Below are positions 16,501 to 23,472 of a stretch of 42,252 nucleotides of DNA, piece after piece. The position numbers were made by a program, and so were the translations under genes. The first letter of the stretch is position 1; each line of letters opens with the position of its first letter. The stretch lies in the NCBI GenBank assembly GCA_964575975.1, contig CAZNTU010000023.1:1-42252 (forward strand), given 5' to 3'. The notes under the pieces were generated by a model. The model saw only the letters and a list, made by a program, of their open reading frames with translations, was not told the DNA's origin and ran no database searches. This stretch comes from G963674505 sp964575975 (GTDB lineage Bacteria > Desulfobacterota > Desulfobacteria > Desulfobacterales > SKZT01).

Positions 16501-16896
16501 AAGGGAAAAGACCAGAAGATTCTGATAGTGGACGACGACGAAGGATTCAATTTGGTCACCAACAAGCTCTTGAAGCTCGTGGGCTACACGACCTTTTCCG
16601 CGCTTTCCGGAAACGAGGCCACCGAGATTTACAACGAAGTCGAACCGGATCTCGTGCTTCTGGATCGAAACATGGAGGGAATGGACGGGGTGACCACGGC
16701 GGAAATCCTGCTGGAAATCGATCCTCTCGCCGCCATCGTTTTCCTTTCCGGTTACGACCAGCGAGGTCCCGATGGAATATCCGAGGAATTGCGTGACAGG
16801 ATCGCCGGATACATCAGCAAGCCTTTCGAATTGAACGAACTCACCCGCACCATAGCGGAGATTTTCGACCGTCGTCGCGACATGCGGAAAGAATAG
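13525..16896 (+). CDS. Hybrid histidine kinase (REC-PAS-GAF-PAS-GAF-HK-REC)
   Basis: A 1123-residue cytoplasmic hybrid kinase. In order: a degenerate receiver (4-120) with Glu55 in FIELIISKISG where Asp is expected but Lys105 kept; a PAS domain (about 150-265); a GAF-like domain (about 275-445); a second PAS (about 455-575) containing a cysteine cluster, CYELFDCRDNSCDIC; a second GAF-like region (about 590-745); the phosphoacceptor helix with His772 (GMAHNFRNILAG); the ATPase domain (NMCTNARDAMPDGG, DTGVGMDED, GTGLGLSTAYGIVKEHGG); and a C-terminal receiver (about 1000-1120) with an intact acceptor in LVLLDRNMEGMDG and YISKPFE. No transmembrane segments are seen. The PAS cysteines could bind a metal or cluster, giving redox input (inference). 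It is the last gene of the operon, before a terminator. Confidence 0.92.
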   Translation: MKPLNVLIIDHDPEFALIVRELVDEKIAREVRFCIDGRRGLDELLRDPPDLLFIELIISKISGEQLIRFVRENREFSQTMVVAVSSVIPEYFDIESVGAHFLICKTNAATLKAQLENFLRLMESRQIGNGKLSFPCGSLKKRKVVQELLKYRSDINMILRNLKEGVILFDEDRRILQVNDAASAIAGKSALQLMCKTLEYCFGAETDKTIKAAFESPAKNSENGQVFNVEVDGKNLRLTIVRFFDDADFRFGAGMALIDDLTNMVETQKKLERKIRQLEVVNQATGFFNTSLSEKILFESLLTNVIGALDGDAGVVAITTAEAGEDPVKKNGFEIYYASGVDFPDVKGEKIEFDADRSPKHSFGSSSAGFSPRDERESYACQKLLEGTKFEPKSVARASIEIEGRKIGFVEIYGLRTEAFDEHDTELLTTIVQMASLYIRDAMLHKSILKQRDYYSDIMAHLSDGVMVLDRDRSIRYANRFFADFFGLPLTSIIGEKCYELFDCRDNSCDICNGSFDDIFQDGKKLSFQAVHKDANGSARHFTVSGVPLEISNGGVSTALLCYNDVTELSRLTGCVRASAQAASLLIREKNFRERIVEILSIIGKAYSSGLAIWYEFAPQNENSAAFRPAFAWRKSVDPGLERGNSFLDRFHDDGSLKRWKGLLSKGELVNSAAEELPDNERRFFRNRLVESVLAIPVIAREDLEGFFLLCNCAYGSKWRDVEVQMLRSTTEAFAKAFEQERTSLEKEELRKQLVRSQRMECMGELSSGMAHNFRNILAGIIANCQLILMKEHYDPEITALANGIKKLGFEGSELVGSLLRFSRKGEKYEQKVYNLSETLDETYKIVANSFDKKIRIRKDWPETLLVKGNSSMLYQVFMNMCTNARDAMPDGGYLEISARQENEATVVVISDTGVGMDEDTCEKIFTPFFTSKEKERGTGLGLSTAYGIVKEHGGDIRIYSRPGLGTTFKISFPIPKKEDANEKETMVSSPLKGKDQKILIVDDDEGFNLVTNKLLKLVGYTTFSALSGNEATEIYNEVEPDLVLLDRNMEGMDGVTTAEILLEIDPLAAIVFLSGYDQRGPDGISEELRDRIAGYISKPFELNELTRTIAEIFDRRRDMRKE

Positions 16897-16910
16897 AGGC
16901 TCGAAAAGAA

Positions 16911-16944
16911 GCCGGGTTTGCGAAGAACCCGGCCTCTTGCTTTT
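16911..16944 (+). terminator. Intrinsic terminator after the kinase operon
   Basis: GCCGGGTT (16911-16918), a 7-nt loop and AACCCGGC (16926-16933) form a perfect 8-bp stem followed by CTCTTGCTTTT. It separates the operon from the convergent hydrogenase genes. Confidence 0.8.
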
Positions 16945-16967
16945 CACCAACCGATCGAAAAGAGATA

Positions 16968-18611
16968 TTACAAGGCTCTGATTTTATACACCTCGTTGGA
17001 ATCGGGGTCTATGACATGCACGCCGCATGCGATGCACGGGTCGAAGGAATGGACCGTCCTGAGGATTTCCAAAGGACGTTTCGGATCGGCGACGGGCGTG
17101 CCGATCAGAGCCTCCTCCACTGGGCCTAATTTTCCCTTCTCGTCCCTCGGCCCCAGGTTCCACGTGGAGGGCACCACGTACTGGTACCTCTTGATCTTGC
17201 CCCCCTCGATCTCGATCCAGTGGCCCAAAGCTCCTCTGGCCACGTCGTTCAAGCCGCAGCCCATGCCCTTGTCCGGCATTTCCCAGGACTGGTAGGTTTT
17301 GGTGTCGCCCTTGGAGATGTTTCCGACCAGCTCCATGATCCAGCCTTCCATTTGCTTGCCGATGACGAGGGTTTCGATGCCCCTGGCGGCGGTCCTTCCA
17401 AGAGTCGAGAACAAAGCCTCGACCGGCACGTCCAGTTTCGAGAGAACGCCGTCCACGACCTCCTTGAATTCCTTGTGGCCTGCCGCGTACGCCACCAGCG
17501 CTCTCGCCAGAGGCCCGACCTCGCAAGGCTCGCCCTCGTACCTGGGTGCCTTGAACCAGGAGTATTTCCCCTTGTCCGGCTTGTAGTCCCCGTGCCGGGG
17601 CTTGGTTTCTCCCTCGTATGGATGCTTCGCCTCGCCGTCTTCGTACCATGCCCGAACCACGTCCTCGGTGACCTTTTCCTGCTCGGCCATTTTCATGCCT
17701 TTCAGGTCGCGGTTCATAATGACGCCCCTTGGCAGATAGTTGTCCTCGGGTTCCTTGTCTCCCTGGGGAAGATCTCCCCAGGCAAGGAAATTGGTCGTGC
17801 CGCCGATCGTCCCCCAATCCTTGTAGAAGGACGCGACCGCAAGAAGATCGGGAATGTAGACTTTTTCCACGAATTCCTGGGTCTCCCTCCACAGCTGGAG
17901 GAAGAGGGCGATCCGGTCGGGCGCGAGGTCCTTTACGGACGTGACTCCGCCAGCCACGAGGGTTTGCAGGTGGGGGTTCTTGGCCCCGAAGACGGCATGC
18001 ATCCTGGCCGACCTCGCCTGAAGGCGAAGGGCCTCTAAATAGTGGGAGGCGGCCATGAGGTTGGCCTCTGGAGTCAGCATGTAGGCCGGGTGCCCCCAAT
18101 AGCCGTTATTGAGGGGACCAAGCTGCCCGCTGTCCACGAAAGATTGGAGTCTTTGCTGCACGCTTTTGTAATAGTTGACGCCGCCCCAGGGAGCGTCGCT
18201 CACCTGGTCCGCCAACGCCTCGGTCTTCTTGGGGTCGGCCTTCAGCGCGCTGACAACATCCACCCAGTCAAGCGCGTGAAGATGATAGAAGTGGATAATG
18301 TGGTCGTGCTGGAACTGAGCGCCGTGCAACAGGTTTCTGATGATCCTCGCGTTGGGCGGAATCTGAACGCCGATGGCCGCTTCCACCGCCCTTACCGACG
18401 CCAGGTAATGCACGTACGTGCAAACGCCGCATGACCTTTGCGTGAAAAGAGGCGCGTCCCTCGGGTCCCTGCCCTGCAGGATGATTTCGATTCCTCTGAA
18501 CATCTGGGCGGAACTCCACGCGTTCTTCACCTTGCCGCCCTCGACCTCGACTTCGATTCTCAGATGACCCTCGATCCTGGTGATCGGGTCGATCGTTATT
18601 CTATTGCCCAT
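16968..18611 (-). CDS. hynA: [NiFe] hydrogenase large subunit, periplasmic type
   Basis: The 547-residue catalytic subunit that holds the NiFe(CN)2CO centre and oxidises or produces H2. The N-terminal nickel motif is RSCGVCTYVH with Cys61 and Cys64. The C-terminal motif is DPCIACGVH with Cys526 and Cys529. A 15-residue tail follows His532 and should be removed by a maturation endopeptidase after metal insertion. The subunit has no signal peptide and would be carried across the membrane by the Tat signal of the small subunit encoded just upstream. Length and motifs fit group 1 uptake hydrogenases of sulfate reducers. No maturation protease, cytochrome subunit or hyp genes lie in this window, so they must be elsewhere. 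The start follows GAAGGAGATATAAACC. Confidence 0.95.
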   Translation of the reverse strand: MGNRITIDPITRIEGHLRIEVEVEGGKVKNAWSSAQMFRGIEIILQGRDPRDAPLFTQRSCGVCTYVHYLASVRAVEAAIGVQIPPNARIIRNLLHGAQFQHDHIIHFYHLHALDWVDVVSALKADPKKTEALADQVSDAPWGGVNYYKSVQQRLQSFVDSGQLGPLNNGYWGHPAYMLTPEANLMAASHYLEALRLQARSARMHAVFGAKNPHLQTLVAGGVTSVKDLAPDRIALFLQLWRETQEFVEKVYIPDLLAVASFYKDWGTIGGTTNFLAWGDLPQGDKEPEDNYLPRGVIMNRDLKGMKMAEQEKVTEDVVRAWYEDGEAKHPYEGETKPRHGDYKPDKGKYSWFKAPRYEGEPCEVGPLARALVAYAAGHKEFKEVVDGVLSKLDVPVEALFSTLGRTAARGIETLVIGKQMEGWIMELVGNISKGDTKTYQSWEMPDKGMGCGLNDVARGALGHWIEIEGGKIKRYQYVVPSTWNLGPRDEKGKLGPVEEALIGTPVADPKRPLEILRTVHSFDPCIACGVHVIDPDSNEVYKIRAL

Positions 18612-18687
18612 GGTTTATATCTCCTTCGTGTGCGATTTCGAATCGCGAATCGGAAACTCGATTTTTCAGTTCCAAATCTCTCGTAGG

Positions 18688-19635
18688 CTACATTTCCTCG
18701 AAGAACGGCGTCATTTTGTCCCAGAAATCCGGTTCGCTGCACCCGATGCAGGGGTGGCCTGCGCCTATGGGCCAGTTTGTGCCGTCGTTGAATTCGGCGA
18801 TGGGGCAATTGTTGTACGTGTCGGGGCCCTTGCATCCCATCTTGTACAAACAGTAGCCCATCGCGGCCTCTTCCGAGCCGAACTCCTCGACGAATTCCCC
18901 CATCTCGAAATGGCTCCGCCTCGGGCATTGGTCGTGGATTGTCTTGCCGTACCCGAACACCGGGCGTCCGAGTTGGTCCAGCGCCGGGAGCTTGCCCAAA
19001 AGGAGATAGTTGACTACGGTCCCGACGAAATTGACGGGGTTGGGGGGGCATCCCGGAATATTGACCGTTTTCATGTTCAAGGCTTCCCCCACCCCCTTGT
19101 ATCCGCCGGGGTTGGGCGCCGCGGCCTGGATGCCCCCGAAGCAGGAGCAGGCCCCGATGCAAATCACCGCCGCAGCTTTGGGACAGACATCCTTGGCGAT
19201 TTCCAGAAATGTCCTTCCGCCGATTTTGCCGTACGCGCCGTCGTATTTCGTGGCGATCGCCCCTTCCACAACGCATATGAATTTTCCCTTGTATTTCCCG
19301 ATCGCTTCTTGGAGATTCTCCTCCGCCTGCTGGCCCGCCGCCGCCATGATGGTCTCGTGATACTCCACCGAAAGGATGTCGAGTATCAGGCTGTCGGGAT
19401 AGGGATACACGGACCGCAGCAAGGCTTCCGAACATCCCGTGCATTCCCCGAAATGAAGCCAGACCACCGGCGGTCTTTGCTTGGGGGCCGCGAAAACGTT
19501 CGCGACCTCGGGAACGAAGGAGGACGACAGCCCCATGGTCGCCGTCAAAAACGTACAGTATTTCATGAAATCTCTTCTCGAAATCCCATGAAGCTTCAGC
19601 CTTTCATAGAATTCCTTGTTTTCCGCCTGTTCCAT
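18688..19635 (-). CDS. hynB: [NiFe] hydrogenase small subunit, Tat-exported
   Basis: The 315-residue electron-transfer subunit. Residues 1-50 are a Tat signal (SRRDFMKYCTFLTATMG, cleavage near VFAAP). The mature part has the proximal cluster motif GECTGCSEALL, and further cysteines at GACSCFGG, IPGCPPNP, DQCPRRSHFE, YKMGCKGPDTYNNCP and HPCIGCSEPDFWD that ligate the medial and distal Fe-S clusters. The protein ends right after the last cluster (PFFEEM) with no membrane anchor, so the enzyme should be a soluble periplasmic dimer that gives electrons to c-type cytochromes, as in Desulfovibrio. I chose the ATG at 19635, five nt after AGGAGG; a GTG at 19641 overlaps that site. The large-subunit gene follows after 76 nt. 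Confidence 0.95.
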   Translation of the reverse strand: MEQAENKEFYERLKLHGISRRDFMKYCTFLTATMGLSSSFVPEVANVFAAPKQRPPVVWLHFGECTGCSEALLRSVYPYPDSLILDILSVEYHETIMAAAGQQAEENLQEAIGKYKGKFICVVEGAIATKYDGAYGKIGGRTFLEIAKDVCPKAAAVICIGACSCFGGIQAAAPNPGGYKGVGEALNMKTVNIPGCPPNPVNFVGTVVNYLLLGKLPALDQLGRPVFGYGKTIHDQCPRRSHFEMGEFVEEFGSEEAAMGYCLYKMGCKGPDTYNNCPIAEFNDGTNWPIGAGHPCIGCSEPDFWDKMTPFFEEM

Positions 19636-19791
19636 TCGCACCTCCTGTATGAAATTGGCTGTGATGATTTGATGAGATGTTGCATATCGATTTCCGAATC
19701 AATTCCTCTAACGGGTTCGCCTGCCGCCTTTCCCCTCGGCAGTCCGCCGAATCGATGAAAAAAGTCGAAAATACGCGTAAATATTAGAATT

Positions 19792-19846
19792 TTATTAATC
19801 CAAGCGTCGCTTTTCGTCAACAATAAACTAAATGAGATTCAGTTTA
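19792..19846 (-). promoter_or_regulatory. Hydrogenase promoter region with 23-bp palindrome
   Basis: On the minus strand TTGACG (19820-19815) and a weak -10 TAATAA (19797-19792) are 17 nt apart, a poor to fair sigma-70 match. Directly upstream of the -35, TAAACTAAAT-GAG-ATTCAGTTTA (19824-19846) is a dyad with nine of ten pairs matching, centred near -50, a usual place for an activator. The rest of the 374-nt gap between the hydrogenase and dihydrouridine synthase genes is AT-rich next to this site and GC-rich with short stems at 19875-19915. I see no gene in it. Confidence 0.4.
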
Positions 19847-19915
19847 AAAATAAATGTCAGTAAGGGCATCCCCGCGAGACTTCGCTCGTGCGCGAAGACG
19901 TCAGCGCGCAGAAGA

Positions 19916-19931
19916 GCACAATCTCTGCCAA
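19916..19931 (-). promoter_or_regulatory. Weak sigma-54-like site upstream of hydrogenase
   Basis: The minus strand reads TTGGCA-GAGATTG-TGCT with GG and GC exactly 10 nt apart. The -24 half is good, but the -12 half is GTGC instead of TTGC. It points toward the hydrogenase genes, about 270 nt from the small-subunit start. Confidence 0.3.
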
Positions 19932-20009
19932 TTCGGGATTGATCGGCAAAAACTCGCTTTTTATTCCGTCGTCAAATAACCTCCCGAACTTTCGATATTT
20001 TAGAATTTG

Positions 20010-21071
20010 TCAGATGAAAAAATTCATATTGGGCCTGGAATAAAGGTCCGGCATGTCGGCCAAAAAATCCTCGACGACGATCCTGAGTTGGTTCATGCTT
20101 CCCGCGTTTTTCAATTTATTGTAGAAGGTGTGCCCGTAGCGAAAATTGGCGCAAAAGTAGAGGGCGAACTTTTTGAACCGTCTTTCGCCCATGCGGGGGT
20201 CGAAATATTTTTCCAGGATATCGACGTATTGGAGCGCCGTTTTCTTGTAGATGTCGTCGCCGGGGGCGAAGGAATTGGAAAACTCGGCGAAGGACCACGG
20301 CTTGGAAACGGCGATACGTCCCAAGGCGACGCCGTCGCAGCCGGTCTTTTTCAGCATGTTCAGGCAGTCGTCCGCGTCGAACACGTTGCCGTTCCCGAAA
20401 ACCGGGACGGACACGGCCTGTTTGACCAATCCGATGTATTCCCATTTGGGGGGCCTGGACCTTCGGTCGGGAGAAACGCGAGGATGGAACGTGAGAGCGT
20501 CGGCACCGGCGTTCTCGAACCGTTTCGCCAGATCCACCGGGATCGCGGGGTCGTCTTTCCATCCGGTTCGGAATTTCACGAACAAAGGGATGGAGACGGC
20601 GCGGCGGAGCGCGGAAACGATCTTTTCGGCGTGGCAGGGGTCCTTCAGGGCGGCGGCCCCGCAATTCTGGATGCAAATAGGTTTGACGGAGCACCCGAAA
20701 TTGATGTCGACCCCGAAGACCCCCTCGCTTTCGATTCGCCTGGCGGCCTCCGCCATTATTTCCGGCTCCGCGCCGTAGATTTGGAAAACCAAGTGCCCGC
20801 GTTCCTCTTCCCTCCACCGGAAATATCCCGAAGCCGACGCTTTCTCGGTAGGCACGCGCTTGGCGTTCAACATTTCCGAAAACAGCAGCCCGTACCCTCC
20901 GAAACGGGACAGCAACTCCCGAAACGCCACGTTTCCCAGCATGGTCATGGGCGCCAAAGCAAGCCTGTTTGAAATGGTCCTTCCGCCGATCGAAATCGGC
21001 CGGTTCAACATTTTCGACAATTCGTTTTCCAAATTCGCCTCCGTATAAATTCGAGCTTTTCCGTCCGGCAA
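20010..21071 (-). CDS. tRNA-dihydrouridine synthase family protein
   Basis: A flavoprotein of the Dus family, which reduces specific uridines in tRNA to dihydrouridine using FMN and NADPH. Visible features are the opening strand of the TIM barrel (ISNRLALAPMTMLGNVAFR), VFQIYGAEPEIMAEAA, the active-site segment DINFGCSVKPICIQNCGAAAL, in which GCS replaces the usual GCP but keeps the catalytic Cys, VKFRTGW, and the phosphate-binding end (VFGNGNVFDADDC, DGVALGRIAVSKPW). The variant active-site loop, with an extra Cys pair, marks it as a divergent Dus. The start is uncertain: the TTG at 21071 used here follows GGGGAAA, while an ATG at 21011 would also fit. The divergent pseudouridine synthase gene begins within 70 bp. 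Confidence 0.85.
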   Translation of the reverse strand: MPDGKARIYTEANLENELSKMLNRPISIGGRTISNRLALAPMTMLGNVAFRELLSRFGGYGLLFSEMLNAKRVPTEKASASGYFRWREEERGHLVFQIYGAEPEIMAEAARRIESEGVFGVDINFGCSVKPICIQNCGAAALKDPCHAEKIVSALRRAVSIPLFVKFRTGWKDDPAIPVDLAKRFENAGADALTFHPRVSPDRRSRPPKWEYIGLVKQAVSVPVFGNGNVFDADDCLNMLKKTGCDGVALGRIAVSKPWSFAEFSNSFAPGDDIYKKTALQYVDILEKYFDPRMGERRFKKFALYFCANFRYGHTFYNKLKNAGSMNQLRIVVEDFLADMPDLYSRPNMNFFI

Positions 21072-21136
21072 TTTCCCCGAACGATTCGAATATGATAAAA
21101 TCGCGAAAAATTAAACCTTTTTCCAAAGAAGACCAA

Positions 21137-21925
21137 ATGCAAAACAACATGAGCAACACGCAAAAAGCACAAACACCGATTTCGCTCGAAGCCGACGGTT
21201 CCGTAATTTTTATCGTTCGCCTGGAGCACGGATGGCTGGCGATCGACAAGCCCGCGAAAATGTCGATCCACAACGAACCTGGAAAGGACCTCCGCTCGAC
21301 GGTCGACGCGTTCTTGAAATCCCGGCCCGACCTTGCCGAAAAAACCGCCTACCGACCGGATTACGGTCTAAACCCTGTCCACCGAATCGATCTCGAAACA
21401 AGCGGTTTGATCGTTTTGGCTACAAACCCCGACGCTTTCAAATTCATCTCCGAACAGTTCGAAAACCGCGCGATCAACAAGACCTATCAGGCGATTCTGC
21501 ACGGCGAATTCGCGGACGGCAAAAAGGAGGGCGAATGGACCTGGCCATTGGCGAACAAACCTGGCGGACGACAATCCCCGCAAGGAACCGGAAAACTGCT
21601 CCCCTGCCGCACCGGCTTCAGGGTTCTGGACCAAAGCGCACACTACGTCTTGGTTGCCTGCAAGCCTTTCACGGGAAGGATACACCAGATACGCCGCCAC
21701 GCGAAACTGGCGGGGCACCCGGTGGTCGGAGATCCTCGGTACGGTTCGCCGAGATCTCTGAAATTTTTGAAGGAGAACAGTGGATTCGACCGAATGGGGC
21801 TTCACGCGATGGAATTAAGAATCGTGCCGCCGGGAAGGAAGGTGCCGGAAACGATCCGGTCCGTTGGTTTTCCGGACGAGCTGGCCCGTTTTTTTGAACG
21901 GGACAAACATCCGGAGAGGATTTGA
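21137..21925 (+). CDS. RluA-family pseudouridine synthase
   Basis: Converts uridine to pseudouridine in rRNA or tRNA. The catalytic motif is HRIDLETSGLIVLA with the nucleophilic Asp; KTYQAILHG and KPFTGRIHQIRRHAKLAGHP are further family motifs. There is no S4 RNA-binding domain at the N-terminus, as in the shorter RluA-type enzymes. I chose the ATG at 21137 (about 262 residues), preceded by AAGAAG; in-frame alternatives are 21092 and 21149. TATGAT at 21091-21096 could be the -10 of its promoter, which would exclude the 21092 start. It is divergent from the Dus gene, so the two RNA-modification genes share an upstream region. Convergent xdhC ends 25 bp downstream. Confidence 0.88.
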   Translation: MQNNMSNTQKAQTPISLEADGSVIFIVRLEHGWLAIDKPAKMSIHNEPGKDLRSTVDAFLKSRPDLAEKTAYRPDYGLNPVHRIDLETSGLIVLATNPDAFKFISEQFENRAINKTYQAILHGEFADGKKEGEWTWPLANKPGGRQSPQGTGKLLPCRTGFRVLDQSAHYVLVACKPFTGRIHQIRRHAKLAGHPVVGDPRYGSPRSLKFLKENSGFDRMGLHAMELRIVPPGRKVPETIRSVGFPDELARFFERDKHPERI

Positions 21926-21950
21926 TTTGGGCTTCGCCTCGGTTTCTAAC

Positions 21951-23006
21951 TCATTTGGCGATCGTCGCCCGAACTTGAATCATTTCGGCCACGATGCTGA
22001 CGGCGATTTCCTCGGGGGTCTGAGCGCCGATGGCGAGGCCTATCGGGGAATGGACCCGGTCGATGTCCTTTTGCGCGAAGCCGGAGTTCAGAAGAGCCTT
22101 GCAAATGACGTCCCTCTTTTTTTCGCTTCCGATCATGCCGATGTAAACGGCGTCGGTTTTCAGTGCTTGGGCTAAAACTGTCCTGTCGTGGAGATGGCCT
22201 CGGGTGAAAATGACGACGAAGGACTCCGGACCGACGGAAACGGGATCGAGCGCGGTTTCGAAACTTTCCAGGATGTGGATTTCGTCCGCCTCGGGGAAAC
22301 GTCGCCGGTTGGCGAATTCGGCTCGGTCGTCCAGCACGCAGGTGCGGAATCCCACGAGAGATGCTATATGCACGGTGGGCTGGGCCACGTGTCCAGCGCC
22401 GAAGAAAAAAGCGTTTTTCGGCCTTGCGGCAGGTTCCACTATCGCAATGGCGCCCTCGAAGCTCAAGACTTGCATGAACTTGGACTTCCCGGCTTCGGAC
22501 TTTATTCGATCCAGCGCGTCGGACGACAACGGGAACGGACCGAAGACGTTTCCCCCCGGATCGATTACGCAGTGGGTGACGGAGTCGATTCGCTTTTCCG
22601 ACCCGGAAACTGTGGTTATTAGAAAGCTTCTCTCCCTTTTTTCCAGCGCTTGCCTCCATCTTTCGAACACGCCGGCGTTTTCGTAGGAAGGGACGATCAA
22701 ATCGACGAATATCGTGGCTTGTCCGCCGCAGATCATGTCCATGGATGCCGTGTCCCCGTAGGAAAGGTCGAACGGCACGAAAGACGAGGGACCGGTATTG
22801 GACATGATTTCGACGGCCTTTTCAATCACCTTGGCCTCCAGAATGCCGCCGCCGATCGTGCCGACGATGCTGCCGTCGGCCGTCGCCACCATCCTGGTTC
22901 CGGCAGTCCTGGGAGTCGAGCCTTGCTGGCTGACGATTGATGCGATTACGAATTTTTCTCCCTTGTCCAACAGCTCGCAAGCGGTTTTTACGATGGAGTC
23001 GATCAT
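21951..23006 (-). CDS. xdhC: XdhC/CoxI-family molybdoenzyme maturation protein
   Basis: A 351-residue XdhC-family protein. These proteins bind molybdenum cofactor and help sulfurate and insert it into xanthine-dehydrogenase-type enzymes. The N-terminal XdhC/CoxI domain has STPRTAGTRMVATADGSIVG, GTIGGGILEAKVIE and DMICGGQATIFVD. The C-terminal Rossmann domain has FFFGAGHVAQPTVHIASLVG and ends with IGMIGSEKKR and HSPIGLAIGAQTPEEIAVS. No molybdenum hydroxylase gene is present in the window. Its ATG overlaps the TGA of an upstream broken gene (ATGA), so it was once translationally coupled to an adenylate-forming enzyme. AGGAG precedes the start. Confidence 0.92.
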   Translation of the reverse strand: MIDSIVKTACELLDKGEKFVIASIVSQQGSTPRTAGTRMVATADGSIVGTIGGGILEAKVIEKAVEIMSNTGPSSFVPFDLSYGDTASMDMICGGQATIFVDLIVPSYENAGVFERWRQALEKRERSFLITTVSGSEKRIDSVTHCVIDPGGNVFGPFPLSSDALDRIKSEAGKSKFMQVLSFEGAIAIVEPAARPKNAFFFGAGHVAQPTVHIASLVGFRTCVLDDRAEFANRRRFPEADEIHILESFETALDPVSVGPESFVVIFTRGHLHDRTVLAQALKTDAVYIGMIGSEKKRDVICKALLNSGFAQKDIDRVHSPIGLAIGAQTPEEIAVSIVAEMIQVRATIAK

Positions 23007-23305
23007 TTTTCCGTTTCTCCTGAGTGGACGATTTGTCGTTTCGCCGCCCCCGTCGAGGGAGGGCCGGGCTTTCCGAATTCGATTTCGTAGTCGACGAGCG
23101 ATTCGCCTGCCGCCGCTTCCCGGATTTCCGGAATCGCCAGCAGGGCTTCACGCACCATGTCCGAAATAATAGCGACGTTTTCGGCTTAGGTGGACACTTT
23201 TATTTTCAAACGCACCCGGTTTTTTTCCCGGAGCATTTCGGGCTGGTAGTTCATGACGCCGGGTACGGCGAATACCGCACTCACGATCTTGTAAAAAAGG
23301 TCCGC
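23003..23305 (-). pseudogene. C-terminal remnant of an adenylate-forming (PaaK-like) ligase
   Basis: Between sodB and xdhC the minus strand has coding-like sequence with no start. It reads ADLFYKIVSAVFAVPGVMNY and REKNRVRLKIKVST, then a TAA (23188-23186), then in the same frame ENVAIISDMVREALLAIPEI, GESLVDYEIEFGKPG and TGAAKRQIVHSG up to the TGA that overlaps the xdhC start. The pattern of AVPGV, beta strands, a helix with LLAIPEI, and a final KRxI resembles the C-terminal domain of phenylacetate-CoA-ligase-like enzymes. The N-terminal bulk is missing. The in-frame stop plus the lost front end make it a pseudogene. The family assignment rests on memory of the fold pattern only. Confidence 0.5.
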
Positions 23306-23472
23306 CTTCCACGGCGGCGCGACCGGCCAAGCGAGGTTTTTTGCCTCCGTTCGCACGGGTCGAAAAACTTCGGGGATTCCGTTCGATATCTGCGTTCGCG
23401 TTTTGTCTTTTGTCCGCCGGGGACCAAAGTGCCGGCCCAGCCCCTGGTTTGGCAATGCTTCGGAGCTTCGTA

